A stretch of DNA of 64,000 nt from Flavobacteriaceae bacterium UBA3611. Its GTDB lineage: Bacteria > Bacteroidota > Bacteroidia > Flavobacteriales > Flavobacteriaceae. The number at the start of each line of letters is the position of its first letter. Position 1 is the first letter of the stretch. Position numbers and translations under genes: made by a program. This document shows, in pieces, positions 41,426 through 50,900 of the stretch. The notes below the pieces were generated by a model. It did not search any database, was not told where the DNA came from, and saw only the letters and a program-made list of their open reading frames with translations. The DNA lies in assembly GCA_002375495.1 (NCBI GenBank), contig DFLU01000014.1:62001-126000 (forward strand), in the 5' to 3' direction.

Positions 41426-44275
41426 ATGAACACAGATTCTTTTGCACTTAGACATATTGGACCGCGTAAAAGCGATCTTTCAGAAATGCTCAAAACCGTT
41501 GGTGTTGAAACCATGGAGCAACTTATATACGAGACCATTCCTAGCGACATCCGTCTTAAAGAAGATATCGCTTTAGACACTGCGATGAGCGAACAGGAAT
41601 ACCTTGAGCATATCACCGAACTTTCTACCAAAAACCAGGTGTTTAAAACATACATTGGTCTTGGCTACCACCAAGCTATCACACCGCCAGTAATTCAGCG
41701 TAACATTCTTGAAAATCCGGGCTGGTACACTGCCTACACACCCTATCAAGCTGAAATCGCCCAAGGGCGTTTAGAGGCGTTGCTCAATTTCCAAACCATG
41801 GTTAGCGACCTTACAGGCATGGAGTTGGCAAATGCTTCGTTGTTAGACGAAAGTACCGCTGCGGCTGAGGCAATGACCTTGTTGTTTGCAGTTCGCGAAC
41901 GTGACCAAAAGAAAAATGGCGTAAATAAATTTTTTGTTTCTGAAGAAATTCTTCCGCAGACCCTTTCATTACTCCAAACCCGTTCTATCCCTATGGAAAT
42001 TGAACTGGTGATAGGAAATCATGAAGAATTCGACTTCGCTCCAGAATTTTTTGGAGCTATTTTACAATATCCCGGTCAAAGTGGTAAGGTATACGATTAC
42101 AAAGATTTTGTATCTAAGGCTAAAGACAATCAAATAAAAGTTGCGGTAGCCGCAGACATCTTGAGCCTTGTAAAATTGGAAGCTCCGGGACACTTTGGAG
42201 CCGATGTGGTAGTTGGAACCACACAACGATTTGGTATTCCATTAGGATATGGTGGTCCGCACGCCGCTTATTTTGCCACAAAAGAAGATTACAAACGAAA
42301 TATCCCTGGTCGTATCATTGGTGTCACTAAAGACATGAATGGCAATCGTGCATTGCGCATGGCACTTCAAACGCGCGAGCAACACATTAAAAGAGACAAA
42401 GCAACATCTAACATTTGTACGGCACAAGTACTGTTAGCTGTAATGGCCGGCATGTACGGTGTGTACCATGGCCCAGAAGGCTTAAAATACATCGCATCTA
42501 AAGTTCATAACACTGCTGCCACCCTTGCAGATGCACTTGAAAAATTAGGGTACTATCAGGCAAACGACACCTATTTCGATACGATTGCGATTAAAACAGA
42601 TATTTCTAAAATTGATTTTAGGGCGATTTCCGAAGGGGTAAATTTCTATTATCCAGACGAAGAGACTGTTTCTATTTCGATTAACGAAACAACTACCCTG
42701 TACGATATCAATAAAATTATTGGAATTTTTGCTGAAGCAGCCAGCGTAGACCGTTTTTATATTTCAGAATTACAAGAAGGCAATACCATCCCGAAGTCGG
42801 TGGCCAGAAAAACGGAGTTTCTTCAAAATGAAGTTTTTAACAGCTACCACAGCGAGACAGAGTTGATGCGTTACATCAAAAGACTAGAACGAAAAGATCT
42901 TGCCCTAAACCACTCTATGATCTCTTTGGGGTCTTGTACCATGAAATTGAACGCTGCTGCAGAAATGTTACCGCTAAGCGACCCGATGTGGGGAAATATG
43001 CACCCTTTTGCTCCTACTGAACAAGCTGGAGGATATCAATTTATGTTGAAGAAATTAGAAGAGCAACTTACCGAAATTACCGGTTTTGCAGGGACGTCAC
43101 TACAGCCCAATTCGGGCGCCCAAGGCGAATATGCAGGGCTTATGGTGATTAGAGCTTACCATGAATCGCGTGGCGATGCCCACCGAAATATTTGCTTAAT
43201 TCCTTCTTCGGCACACGGAACCAACCCAGCGAGTGCCGTGATGGCAGGAATGAAAGTGGTGGTAACCAAAGCCGCAGACGATGGCAATATCGATGTAGAT
43301 GATCTACGCGCTAAAGCCGAAGAACACAAAGAAAATTTGGCAGCATTGATGGTGACCTATCCTTCTACCCACGGGGTATACGAATCTGCAATTCGCGAAA
43401 TCACAAGTATTATACATGAAAATGGCGGACAAGTATACATGGACGGTGCTAATATGAACGCCCAAGTAGCCCTTACCAATCCGGGAGCTATTGGAGCAGA
43501 TGTTTGCCACCTCAACTTACATAAAACGTTTGCAATCCCGCATGGTGGTGGTGGCCCAGGAGTTGGCCCAATTTGCGTAGCCGAACAATTGGTTCCATTT
43601 CTGCCTTCTAACCCAATTATCGAAACTGGAGGAGAACATGCAATTACTGCAATCTCGGCAGCGCCTTGGGGTAGTGCCCTGGCTTGCTTGATAAGTTATG
43701 CCTATATCTGTATGCTCGGTGAAAATGGCTTAAAAAAATCGACAGAATACGCTATTTTAAATGCAAATTACATCAAACAACGCCTTCAGGGGCATTTTGA
43801 TGTACTCTATACTGGTGAAAAAGGGCGAGCGGCGCACGAGATGATCATCGATTGCCGGCCTTTTAAAACAAATGGAATTGAAGTGGTTGACATTGCAAAG
43901 CGGTTAATGGATTATGGTTTCCACGCGCCAACGGTTTCGTTTCCGGTAGCGGGAACTATGATGATTGAACCGACTGAAAGTGAAAGCAAGCAGGAATTAG
44001 ACCGTTTTTGCGATGCCATGATTTCCATCAGAAAGGAAATTGATGCCGCAGAAAAAGACGAGCCCAACAATGTGTTAAAGAATGCGCCGCATACACAAGC
44101 CATGCTAACTAGTGATACATGGGAGCTCCCCTACTCTAGGCAAAAGGCAGCATTCCCATTAGAATATGTGAATGACAATAAATTCTGGCCAAGTGTACGT
44201 CGTGTAGACGATGCCTATGGGGATAGAAATTTAATTTGCACTTGTGCTCCTATTGAAGATTACATGGAAGCATAA
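41426..44275 (+). CDS. gcvP: Glycine dehydrogenase (decarboxylating), P-protein
   Basis: 949 residues, fused single-chain P-protein of the glycine cleavage system. It decarboxylates glycine with pyridoxal phosphate and passes the aminomethyl group to the H-protein lipoyl arm. N-terminal half: FALRHIGPRKSDLSEML and LGYHQAITPPVIQRNILENP. C-terminal half: the PLP lysine K700 in NLHKTFAIPHGGGGPG, and SAHGTNPASAVMAGM. Full length and intact. gcvT and gcvH are not in this window. A strong terminator follows. Confidence 0.98.
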   Translation: MNTDSFALRHIGPRKSDLSEMLKTVGVETMEQLIYETIPSDIRLKEDIALDTAMSEQEYLEHITELSTKNQVFKTYIGLGYHQAITPPVIQRNILENPGWYTAYTPYQAEIAQGRLEALLNFQTMVSDLTGMELANASLLDESTAAAEAMTLLFAVRERDQKKNGVNKFFVSEEILPQTLSLLQTRSIPMEIELVIGNHEEFDFAPEFFGAILQYPGQSGKVYDYKDFVSKAKDNQIKVAVAADILSLVKLEAPGHFGADVVVGTTQRFGIPLGYGGPHAAYFATKEDYKRNIPGRIIGVTKDMNGNRALRMALQTREQHIKRDKATSNICTAQVLLAVMAGMYGVYHGPEGLKYIASKVHNTAATLADALEKLGYYQANDTYFDTIAIKTDISKIDFRAISEGVNFYYPDEETVSISINETTTLYDINKIIGIFAEAASVDRFYISELQEGNTIPKSVARKTEFLQNEVFNSYHSETELMRYIKRLERKDLALNHSMISLGSCTMKLNAAAEMLPLSDPMWGNMHPFAPTEQAGGYQFMLKKLEEQLTEITGFAGTSLQPNSGAQGEYAGLMVIRAYHESRGDAHRNICLIPSSAHGTNPASAVMAGMKVVVTKAADDGNIDVDDLRAKAEEHKENLAALMVTYPSTHGVYESAIREITSIIHENGGQVYMDGANMNAQVALTNPGAIGADVCHLNLHKTFAIPHGGGGPGVGPICVAEQLVPFLPSNPIIETGGEHAITAISAAPWGSALACLISYAYICMLGENGLKKSTEYAILNANYIKQRLQGHFDVLYTGEKGRAAHEMIIDCRPFKTNGIEVVDIAKRLMDYGFHAPTVSFPVAGTMMIEPTESESKQELDRFCDAMISIRKEIDAAEKDEPNNVLKNAPHTQAMLTSDTWELPYSRQKAAFPLEYVNDNKFWPSVRRVDDAYGDRNLICTCAPIEDYMEA

Positions 44276-44299
44276 ACCCCTGTGAATTTTATAAAAAAC

Positions 44300-44339
44300 C
44301 CTCATTTTCGACTACTGAAGATGAGGATTTTTCTTTTTT
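44300..44339 (+). terminator. Intrinsic terminator of gcvP
   Basis: CCTCATTTTC pairs with GAAGATGAGG (10 bp with one T-G wobble, seven-base loop), followed by a T-rich tract. It lies 24 bp after the gcvP stop. Confidence 0.8.
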
Positions 44340-44436
44340 AGGCGATTCTTTTCAGAATTGTACAAATCAGATCGATTTCCGATGAAATGAACCTGTTACC
44401 TTGGTACTTTTCATTATTTTAGTCGAAAATTTCTAC

Positions 44437-45498
44437 ATGGGAACAAAGATCATAGGCGTTGGTAGTTATATCCCTACTGGAGTGGCCCCCAACAACCAGT
44501 TTGAACAGCATAGTTTTTACACAGAAGACGGCAGCCGTTTTGACCATGAAAACTCGGTGATCATTGAGAAATTCAAGGCGATTACGGGTATTTCTGAACG
44601 ACGGTATATTAAAGATGAGCTGAATACTTCAGACATTGCTTTTTATGCAGCAGAAAAAGCAATTGCAGACGCGCAGATAGACCCCGAAACGTTAGATTAT
44701 ATCATTGTGGCCAACAACTACGGAGATGTAAAGCACAACTCCCAACAAAGTGATACAGTGCCGAGTTTAGGATCACGCGTAAAACACTTGTTGAAAATAA
44801 AAAATCCAAATTGTGTTGCCTATGATATTATGTTTGGCTGCCCAGGTTGGGTAGAAGGCATGATCACTGCCCATGCGTATATTAAAAGTGGTATGGCCAA
44901 AAATTGTTTGGTTATCGGTGCAGAAGCCTTGAGCCGAGTAGTTGACCAACACGATAGAGATTCAATGATTTACAGTGACGGAGCGGGTGCCATGGTAGTA
45001 TCAGCTTCTGAAGATGATGGCAGCGGAATCCTGTCTCACAAAAGCGCGACCTTCTCTTTAGATGAAGCGCATTTTATATATTTTGGTGAAAGCAACAACC
45101 AAGAAGTGAATGACGCCCGTAGATACATAAAAATGTATGGGCGAAAAATATACAATTTCGCATTGAGCAACGTTCCTGAAGCCATGAAATCTTGCCTAGA
45201 CGAAAGCGGTGTGGGCATTTCAGAATTAAAGAAAATTTTTATACATCAGGCCAACGAAAAAATGGATGAGGCCATTATTAAACGTTTTTATAAGCTATAC
45301 GGAATGGACGCTCCCGATGGTGTCATGCCCATGACAATTAACAAATTGGGGAATTCTAGTGTTGCTACCGTACCTACACTTTATGACTTGGTGCGCAATA
45401 ATCAGTTGGAAGGTCACCGTATTGACAAAGGAGATGTGGTAATGTTTGCCAGTGTAGGAGCTGGAATGAACATTAACGCCATTGTTTATAAAGTTTAG
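44437..45498 (+). CDS. FabH-like 3-oxoacyl-ACP synthase III family enzyme
   Basis: 353 residues from the ATG at 44437 (a TTG twelve codons earlier is not supported). Thiolase fold with the KASIII triad: C135 in MFGCPGWVEGM, H270 in IFIHQANEKMDE and N306 in NKLGNSSVATVP. The longer acyl-pocket region (SFYTEDGSRFDHEN) departs from housekeeping FabH, so it may condense a special acyl group, as in flavobacterial polyene/flexirubin or branched-lipid pathways; this is inference. It has no biosynthetic neighbours here. Convergent with the flippase gene, 26-bp overlap. Confidence 0.87.
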   Translation: MGTKIIGVGSYIPTGVAPNNQFEQHSFYTEDGSRFDHENSVIIEKFKAITGISERRYIKDELNTSDIAFYAAEKAIADAQIDPETLDYIIVANNYGDVKHNSQQSDTVPSLGSRVKHLLKIKNPNCVAYDIMFGCPGWVEGMITAHAYIKSGMAKNCLVIGAEALSRVVDQHDRDSMIYSDGAGAMVVSASEDDGSGILSHKSATFSLDEAHFIYFGESNNQEVNDARRYIKMYGRKIYNFALSNVPEAMKSCLDESGVGISELKKIFIHQANEKMDEAIIKRFYKLYGMDAPDGVMPMTINKLGNSSVATVPTLYDLVRNNQLEGHRIDKGDVVMFASVGAGMNINAIVYKV

Positions 45499-46936
45499 CA
45501 ATCCAATAGTTCAAACTATATATCGCCTTTAATTTATAGGTGACAAAGACGATTATCAATGTGTTGAATCCTGATTTCAGAATTAGATTCAACAATGGGT
45601 TTGAATGTATTGGCAACATATAAAAGGTGAAAAACACCATACTTACCACCGCAACAACCTTTAAATAATTTTTGTCGAAAGGTAGAATTCGAAACTTTCT
45701 GTACACAAAAATCAGTTTGATACAATTAAATGTCACCATGGCAATTAACGATGCGTAGGCAACTCCTATAATACCTAAGTCAGTTTGTGTTAAAAAGAAA
45801 ATATTCAAAAATATATTTAGGACAGCCAGCAGGAGAACAAAAATGATATTGAATCTGAAATACTTAGAGTAGGAAATTATTTCATTGTTGAAACCCGTAG
45901 ACATATTCAAAAATACATTTGCTCCTAGTAAAAAAATGATAGGTATAGAATCTACCAACTTGTCATAGGCAGGGAGCATCTGAAATAAAGAGTCTATCCC
46001 TAAAACCACTGCGGTATATAATATGGCACCAATAAAGAAAAGCAGTTTGGCCGTTTCCTTATACTTTAGCCCTAGTTCATCAATTTCATCATTTTTTAGG
46101 TATGCTGAAATCTTGGGGGCATAAATCGCAAACACACCAGTTGCTGGAATTGCAAGAGAAGTAGCCAATGCCATTCCGATTGCGAAGGTTCCATTTGCTT
46201 CAAAAGTCAAAAACTCAGGTATCATAAAAGCATCAATGCGAAAGGCTATAATGGACCCAAAGCTTCCTAAAAAACCAAAAAAACTGTATTTATAATATTC
46301 TTTCCTGTTTACTTCAGAAAAAAGGGATTTCATATTAAAGTCCCATTTCAATTTAAAGTGTTTTAAAATATAGAAAAGCAATAATAAGAACAGTATAAAA
46401 TAGGAAACTATAAAAGCCAACAACGCATTATGGATGTTTAGATACCCATAAATTAAAAGCATAAAAATGGCCGGTAGTGCTAATTTCGGAATAATCTTCT
46501 CGTAAAAAGTAGGCACTTCAATCTTATTGATGTGTATGGATTGTCTTTTGAACAATTCTACAAATGCTAAGACGAAGGCTATCGGGAAGGCATAGAACAA
46601 GTAATAATAGTGGTTCCATTCAGAAAAAAAATTCCCTATCAGAAGAACCCCAAATACCCCAAAACTCAATACAAGTATCGAAAGAATTGAATACTTGAAC
46701 AAGGCGGGCTTGTTTTGATTTTTTAAGGTTGGATAAAAGTGAACCAGTGCTTGTCCACCCCCAAAAAGCAATATTGGAAACAACAATTGCGCAAGACTAT
46801 CTGTATACCTCACAATCCCTAAAAATTCTTTATTGTAAGGATAAATGAAAACGGTAGAAACCACGCCTATAACTACTCCTAAATAGCTAATGACATTGAA
46901 CCAAAAAACTTGTTTATGTATTTTAGTATCTGTCAT
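45473..46936 (-). CDS. Wzx-like polysaccharide flippase
   Basis: 487 residues, polytopic protein of the MATE/MVF superfamily with about 12-14 hydrophobic helices (for example VISYLGVVIGVVSTVFIYPY at the start). SYSKYFRFNIIFVLLLAVLN and TDLGIIGVAYASLIAMVTFN are typical of O-antigen/teichoic-type exporters. It would move a lipid-linked oligosaccharide across the inner membrane. Its start overlaps the end of the glycosyltransferase gene by 14 bp, so the two act in one surface-glycan pathway. No polymerase (wzy) is seen nearby. Confidence 0.85.
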   Translation of the reverse strand: MTDTKIHKQVFWFNVISYLGVVIGVVSTVFIYPYNKEFLGIVRYTDSLAQLLFPILLFGGGQALVHFYPTLKNQNKPALFKYSILSILVLSFGVFGVLLIGNFFSEWNHYYYLFYAFPIAFVLAFVELFKRQSIHINKIEVPTFYEKIIPKLALPAIFMLLIYGYLNIHNALLAFIVSYFILFLLLLFYILKHFKLKWDFNMKSLFSEVNRKEYYKYSFFGFLGSFGSIIAFRIDAFMIPEFLTFEANGTFAIGMALATSLAIPATGVFAIYAPKISAYLKNDEIDELGLKYKETAKLLFFIGAILYTAVVLGIDSLFQMLPAYDKLVDSIPIIFLLGANVFLNMSTGFNNEIISYSKYFRFNIIFVLLLAVLNIFLNIFFLTQTDLGIIGVAYASLIAMVTFNCIKLIFVYRKFRILPFDKNYLKVVAVVSMVFFTFYMLPIHSNPLLNLILKSGFNTLIIVFVTYKLKAIYSLNYWIAKLYKQWR

Positions 46937-47807
46937 TTTTATGGCTCAATCGTTTGTTAGAAATCATGTTTACGCTCAATAACAAGCTGAGATAATACCA
47001 AATTAGTTTAAAAAAAAGTTGTGTTACCAAAGCGATAGAATAGTGGTTACTGAAATACTTTGGCAAACCAAAAACATTAATCAAACCTTGAGTGTACCCA
47101 ACAACTATGGAATTATTAATATTTAAAACTTCTGTCAGTATTTTGTATTTCGATTGAGTAACGTCTTTTTTAAAATTTCTTTTTATAACTCTATCATGAC
47201 AAATGTTGGCGTTGGTAACAATTCCAATTTTAAAGTTATGAAATAAGACCCGGGTCACATAATTTCGATCTTCTCCGTAATGACGGTACAAAGGCTCAAA
47301 ATACCCTACTTTTTCTACGACTCTTCTCGGGATCAACCATGCGGCAGCATTCACAAAAGGCACCTCATCTATTTTGTCTTCAAATGTCTGAGTTTTTCGA
47401 TTCCAATAGGTTTCAAAATTTTCATCTAAAACAACTTCATTACCTGAGTAATGTAACGGACTCAGTATACCAAAATTATTATATTCTTCAGCGGCACTCA
47501 CCAAATTCCCAATAGTTTCAGGAAAAACCCAAGTATCTTGGTTTAATAGAAATAAATAGTCTGCATCTTTTGAAAGCGATTCTTTCATGGCAAGATTATT
47601 TGCCAGTCCGAACCCTAAATTTTCTTTAGAGTTTATCAATTGCACGTCTTTAAAAGAACGAATGATTTCTGAAGAGGCATCAGAAGAATTGTTATCTACT
47701 ACAATGGTCTTGACGGGATAGATAGAATTTTTTAATGAAGACAAATTCTTCTCAAGCCATTTTTCACCGTTATAGGAAACTATAATTACAAAAACCTTTT
47801 TTTTCAA
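46923..47807 (-). CDS. Family 2 glycosyltransferase (rhamnosyl-type)
   Basis: 294 residues. GT-A fold: VFVIIVSYNGEKWLEKNLSS at the N-terminus, VDNNSSDASSEII, KENLGFGLANNLAM, and the metal-binding region LLNQDTW in place of a DxD. The layout matches the dTDP-rhamnosyltransferase branch, but the sugar cannot be predicted. The start is TTG at 47807: a stop lies six codons upstream and the GT2 fold begins at once, so no other start is possible. Coupled to the flippase downstream. Confidence 0.87.
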   Translation of the reverse strand: MKKKVFVIIVSYNGEKWLEKNLSSLKNSIYPVKTIVVDNNSSDASSEIIRSFKDVQLINSKENLGFGLANNLAMKESLSKDADYLFLLNQDTWVFPETIGNLVSAAEEYNNFGILSPLHYSGNEVVLDENFETYWNRKTQTFEDKIDEVPFVNAAAWLIPRRVVEKVGYFEPLYRHYGEDRNYVTRVLFHNFKIGIVTNANICHDRVIKRNFKKDVTQSKYKILTEVLNINNSIVVGYTQGLINVFGLPKYFSNHYSIALVTQLFFKLIWYYLSLLLSVNMISNKRLSHKNDRY

Positions 47808-47822
47808 ACTATTATAAGGGTA

Positions 47823-47999
47823 TTACGCGCTAGGGTTTAATTGTCTAACTAATACAGCAATGCTGAATGACACTGTGGCTTGCTCTCTATAAAATCTAAG
47901 AATATTTATCGGCTTTAATCTGAAGGTTTTCCATCCTACACTCACAAATATACTGTATAAAGGACAAGTGAAAAGTTTTGTTCGTGAAATTAGACCCAT
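47823..47999 (-). CDS. Possible small protein (58 codons), doubtful
   Basis: A reading frame in the 293-bp gap between the two divergent glycosyltransferase genes, in the same frame as the downstream GT2 gene and ending 15 bp before its TTG. It starts MGLISRTKLF and ends LVRQLNPSA; basic, with no recognisable domain. It may be the remnant of a longer gene or mere leader DNA. The codon pattern gives no clear support. Confidence 0.2.
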   Translation of the reverse strand: MGLISRTKLFTCPLYSIFVSVGWKTFRLKPINILRFYREQATVSFSIAVLVRQLNPSA

Positions 48000-48074
48000 G
48001 ATCAGTCGAATCTGTTTTAAAATCGATTGCAATGAATACGGATAGAGGATCGTCGATTCTTCATTATTAAAAAT

Positions 48075-48082
48075 TATCTTTG
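48075..48082 (+). promoter_or_regulatory. -7 box of the GT2 gene at 48101
   Basis: TATCTTTG, a full TAnnTTTG match, 18 bases before the TTG start. It supports transcription start near 48087 and therefore the late TTG start. Confidence 0.5.
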
Positions 48083-48100
48083 TGATAGATTATCAGTCTC

Positions 48101-48949
48101 TTGAATTTCCAAATTGTCATACCCGCACATAACGAAGAAGCTTACTTAGCATCCACCCTAGATTCGTTAGTTAGGCAAACACTGCTCCCAACAAAGATAA
48201 TCGTGGTGAACGACAGTTCTACAGACAGAACTCAAGACATCGTAAACCAGTATGCAGCCTCCCATTCGTTTATCCATTTGGTTCAAGTAAATTCAAATTC
48301 TAAACATGAACCTGGCAGCAAAGTAGTTCGTGCGTTCTACAAAGGTCTCGAACAGACAGATGCTTCGTATGATGTAATATGTAAGTTTGATGCCGACCTT
48401 ATTTTTCCGCAGCATTACCTCGAGAAAATTTCAGAATTGTTTCAGCAAAACGAAAAAGTAGGCATGGCAGGAGGTTTCTGTTATACTGAAAAAAACAACG
48501 ATTGGGTGCTAGAGAATCTTACAAACAAAGATCATATTCGCGGTGCATTAAAGGCATACCGAAAAGATTGTTTTGAAGAAATTGGCCAATTAAAACGAGC
48601 TATGGGCTGGGACACCATAGACGAACTCCTAGCGCAATACCATGGCTGGGAAGTTGCAACCGATGAAACGCTACATGTAAAACACCTAAAGCCCACTGGA
48701 GCGACGTATACGAAAGCAGCCAAATACAAACAAGGAGAGGCATTCTACAAAATGCGCTATGGCTGGGCACTCACCCAAATTGCAGCCATAAAATTGGCCC
48801 AGCGAAAAAACAGCCTTTCTTTTTACTACAACTGTATGCGTGGTTATTTAAAAGCAAAAAACACCAAGGCACCATTTTTGGTTACTAAAGCCGAAGGAGC
48901 ATTTATTCGGAAATTACGCTGGAAGAACATTCGAAAAAAGGTGTTTTAG
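48101..48949 (+). CDS. Family 2 glycosyltransferase
   Basis: 282 residues. GT-A fold: NFQIVIPAHNEEAYLASTLD at the N-terminus, IIVVNDSSTDRTQDIVNQY, and the DxD metal site in CKFDADLIFP, followed by MAGGFCYTE and MGWDTIDELLAQYHGWEVAT, where ED/QxxRW-type acceptor motifs usually sit. The sugar donor is not predictable. The start is TTG at 48101: an in-frame stop lies four codons upstream and no ATG exists. Divergent from the other GT2/flippase pair; likely also for surface glycans. Confidence 0.87.
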   Translation: MNFQIVIPAHNEEAYLASTLDSLVRQTLLPTKIIVVNDSSTDRTQDIVNQYAASHSFIHLVQVNSNSKHEPGSKVVRAFYKGLEQTDASYDVICKFDADLIFPQHYLEKISELFQQNEKVGMAGGFCYTEKNNDWVLENLTNKDHIRGALKAYRKDCFEEIGQLKRAMGWDTIDELLAQYHGWEVATDETLHVKHLKPTGATYTKAAKYKQGEAFYKMRYGWALTQIAAIKLAQRKNSLSFYYNCMRGYLKAKNTKAPFLVTKAEGAFIRKLRWKNIRKKVF

Positions 48950-48991
48950 GCATCTTAACCTTTTTATAGCATTTCCCAATTAGGTATTCCG

Positions 48992-48999
48992 TATTTTTG
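48992..48999 (+). promoter_or_regulatory. -7 box of the alkaline phosphatase gene
   Basis: TATTTTTG, full match to TAnnTTTG, 20 bases before the ATG at 49020. No clear -33 TTG, and no Pho-box-like direct repeat was recognised. Confidence 0.45.
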
Positions 49000-49019
49000 A
49001 TATCCATAAAATTGAACGT

Positions 49020-50099
49020 ATGTTAAAAAGAATTGTTAGACGAAATTTTCTCTTACTCATTATACTCTGTATTAGTACAAGCGTGCTGTCTCAAGAGCCA
49101 CAAAAAAAATCGAAAAATATCATCTTACTGATTGGTGACGGCATGGGATTGAGCGAAATTTCTTCTAGTCTTTATTTTAATGATAATCCTTCAAGTTTTC
49201 TACGTTTCAACACGGTGGGACTAAGCATGACTTCTTCGTCTAAAGAATTGATCACAGACTCTGCTGCAGGTGCCACGGCTTTTGCTTCTGGTATTAAAAC
49301 ATATAACGGTGCTATTGGTGTAGACGAACAAATGAACCCCGTAGAGACCCTGGTAGAGCTTATTTCAAAAAAAGGTGTTGTTACTGGTTTGGTTTCTACG
49401 TCATCGGTGGTGCACGCAACCCCGGCTGCCTTTTATGCCCATCAGGAATCTCGCAGGATGTACGATGCCATTGCAGAAGATCTTGTAAAAAGCGATATCG
49501 ATTTTTTTGCGGGGGGCGGTCTCCAATATTTTCAGAATAGAGCAGACGGTAAAAACCTGATCAAAGCGTTGCGCGATCGAAACTTTCAGGTGGAAACGGA
49601 AAAACTTCCGCAGAAAATTTCAGAAAAAAAACAAGCCATTCTTCTGGCTGCTGACGGCATGCCCAAAATGTCTGAAAATCGAGGAAATTTCTTAACAAAT
49701 GCTACCATGCTGGCCATCGGGCAACTCTCTAAAAACCCGGAAGGATTCTTTTTGATGGTAGAAGGATCCCAAATAGATTGGGGTGGCCATGCGAATGATG
49801 GTGAATACCTTATTAATGAATTAATCGATTTCGACAAAACTATTGGAGCCGTCTTAGATTTTGCCAAAAAGAATGGAGAAACACTGGTAATTGTAACAGC
49901 AGATCATGAAACGGGTGGTTTTAGTCTGAGTGCAAACGAAGGAAATTACAATAAAATAATCGCATCTTTTTCAACCACTGGCCATACGGCAACCATGGTT
50001 CCCGTGTTTGCGCAAGGACCCGGAGAAGGTCACTTTGGAGGTATTTATCAGAATACAAACATCTTCTTTTTGATGAAGAGATTATTTAACCGAAATTAA
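49020..50099 (+). CDS. Secreted alkaline phosphatase (PhoA superfamily)
   Basis: 359 residues. Signal peptide 1-24 (ending VLSQ). Metal and catalytic residues: D40 in LLIGDGMG, nucleophile S81 in TDSAAGATAFASG, metal site GSQIDWGGHANDGE, VTADHETGGFSL and the late His in TTGHTATMVPVFA. A compact PhoA-type enzyme, shorter than the Escherichia coli enzyme (about 450). It releases phosphate from organic esters in the periplasm or outside. No Por tail, so probably periplasmic. Confidence 0.93.
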   Translation: MLKRIVRRNFLLLIILCISTSVLSQEPQKKSKNIILLIGDGMGLSEISSSLYFNDNPSSFLRFNTVGLSMTSSSKELITDSAAGATAFASGIKTYNGAIGVDEQMNPVETLVELISKKGVVTGLVSTSSVVHATPAAFYAHQESRRMYDAIAEDLVKSDIDFFAGGGLQYFQNRADGKNLIKALRDRNFQVETEKLPQKISEKKQAILLAADGMPKMSENRGNFLTNATMLAIGQLSKNPEGFFLMVEGSQIDWGGHANDGEYLINELIDFDKTIGAVLDFAKKNGETLVIVTADHETGGFSLSANEGNYNKIIASFSTTGHTATMVPVFAQGPGEGHFGGIYQNTNIFFLMKRLFNRN

Positions 50100-50159
50100 G
50101 CCTTTAAAGTACCTTTTATAACATTTTTAAATTAGTACCTTAGCAACACTATTCCAGCT

Positions 50160-50900
50160 ATGTCATACCTTGAGGATATTGGTTCTTACTTTTTAATGCT
50201 GAAACGCACCTTTGGTAGTTTTACAAAAAGGTCTGTGTTAAAAGAACTTATTTTAAAGGAAATAGACGACCTCATTATCGGTTCCTTAGGAATTGTAGCT
50301 TTTATCTCATTCTTTGTGGGTGGTGTAATCGCCATACAAACCGCATTAAATGTAGACAACCCCATCATTCCCAAATCGCTTATTGGTTTTGCCACACGCC
50401 AATCTATTGTATTAGAATTTGCCCCTACCTTTATTTCTATCATCATGGCTGGAAAGGTGGGATCATTTATAACCTCAAGCATCGGTTCTATGCGGGTTAC
50501 CGAACAAATTGATGCATTAGAAGTAATGGGAATTAACTCACTAAACTATTTAGTTTTTCCTAAAATCGTTGCACTCTTGTTTTTTCCATTTGTAATTGCT
50601 TTATCCATGTTCTTGGGTATCTTGGGCGGTCTGGTTGCAGGGGTTTACGGTGGTTTTACGACGCTTACAGATTTTACTACCGGATTGCAAGACGATTTTG
50701 ACACCTTTCATCTTGTGTATGCTTTTATCAAGACATTTGTATTTGCCTTTATTTTGGCTACTGTACCCTCATGGCAGGGATTTTATATGAAAGGCGGTGC
50801 ACTCGAAGTTGGTAAAGCCAGCACCAATTCATTTGTATGGACCAGTGTACTGATTATCCTGACCAATTTTATAATCACCCAACTTTTGCTTAGCTCATGA
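50160..50900 (+). CDS. mlaE: MlaE-family ABC transporter permease
   Basis: 246 residues with five or six membrane helices. MlaE-family landmarks: FISFFVGGVIAIQTALNV, LEFAPTFISIIMAGKVGSFI, MRVTEQIDALEVMGINSLNY and the C-terminal GKASTNSFVWTSV. The family moves phospholipids between the two membranes for outer-membrane lipid asymmetry. The stop overlaps the ATP-binding gene by four bases. The MlaD (MCE) partner is not within the window. Symbol by family. Confidence 0.9.
   Translation: MSYLEDIGSYFLMLKRTFGSFTKRSVLKELILKEIDDLIIGSLGIVAFISFFVGGVIAIQTALNVDNPIIPKSLIGFATRQSIVLEFAPTFISIIMAGKVGSFITSSIGSMRVTEQIDALEVMGINSLNYLVFPKIVALLFFPFVIALSMFLGILGGLVAGVYGGFTTLTDFTTGLQDDFDTFHLVYAFIKTFVFAFILATVPSWQGFYMKGGALEVGKASTNSFVWTSVLIILTNFIITQLLLSS

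Noticed and set aside
47823..48032. A 69-codon frame between the two glycosyltransferase genes
   Set aside because: Its first codon is TTG, no homology is recognised, and the composition does not look coding. A shorter ATG version is listed with low confidence only.
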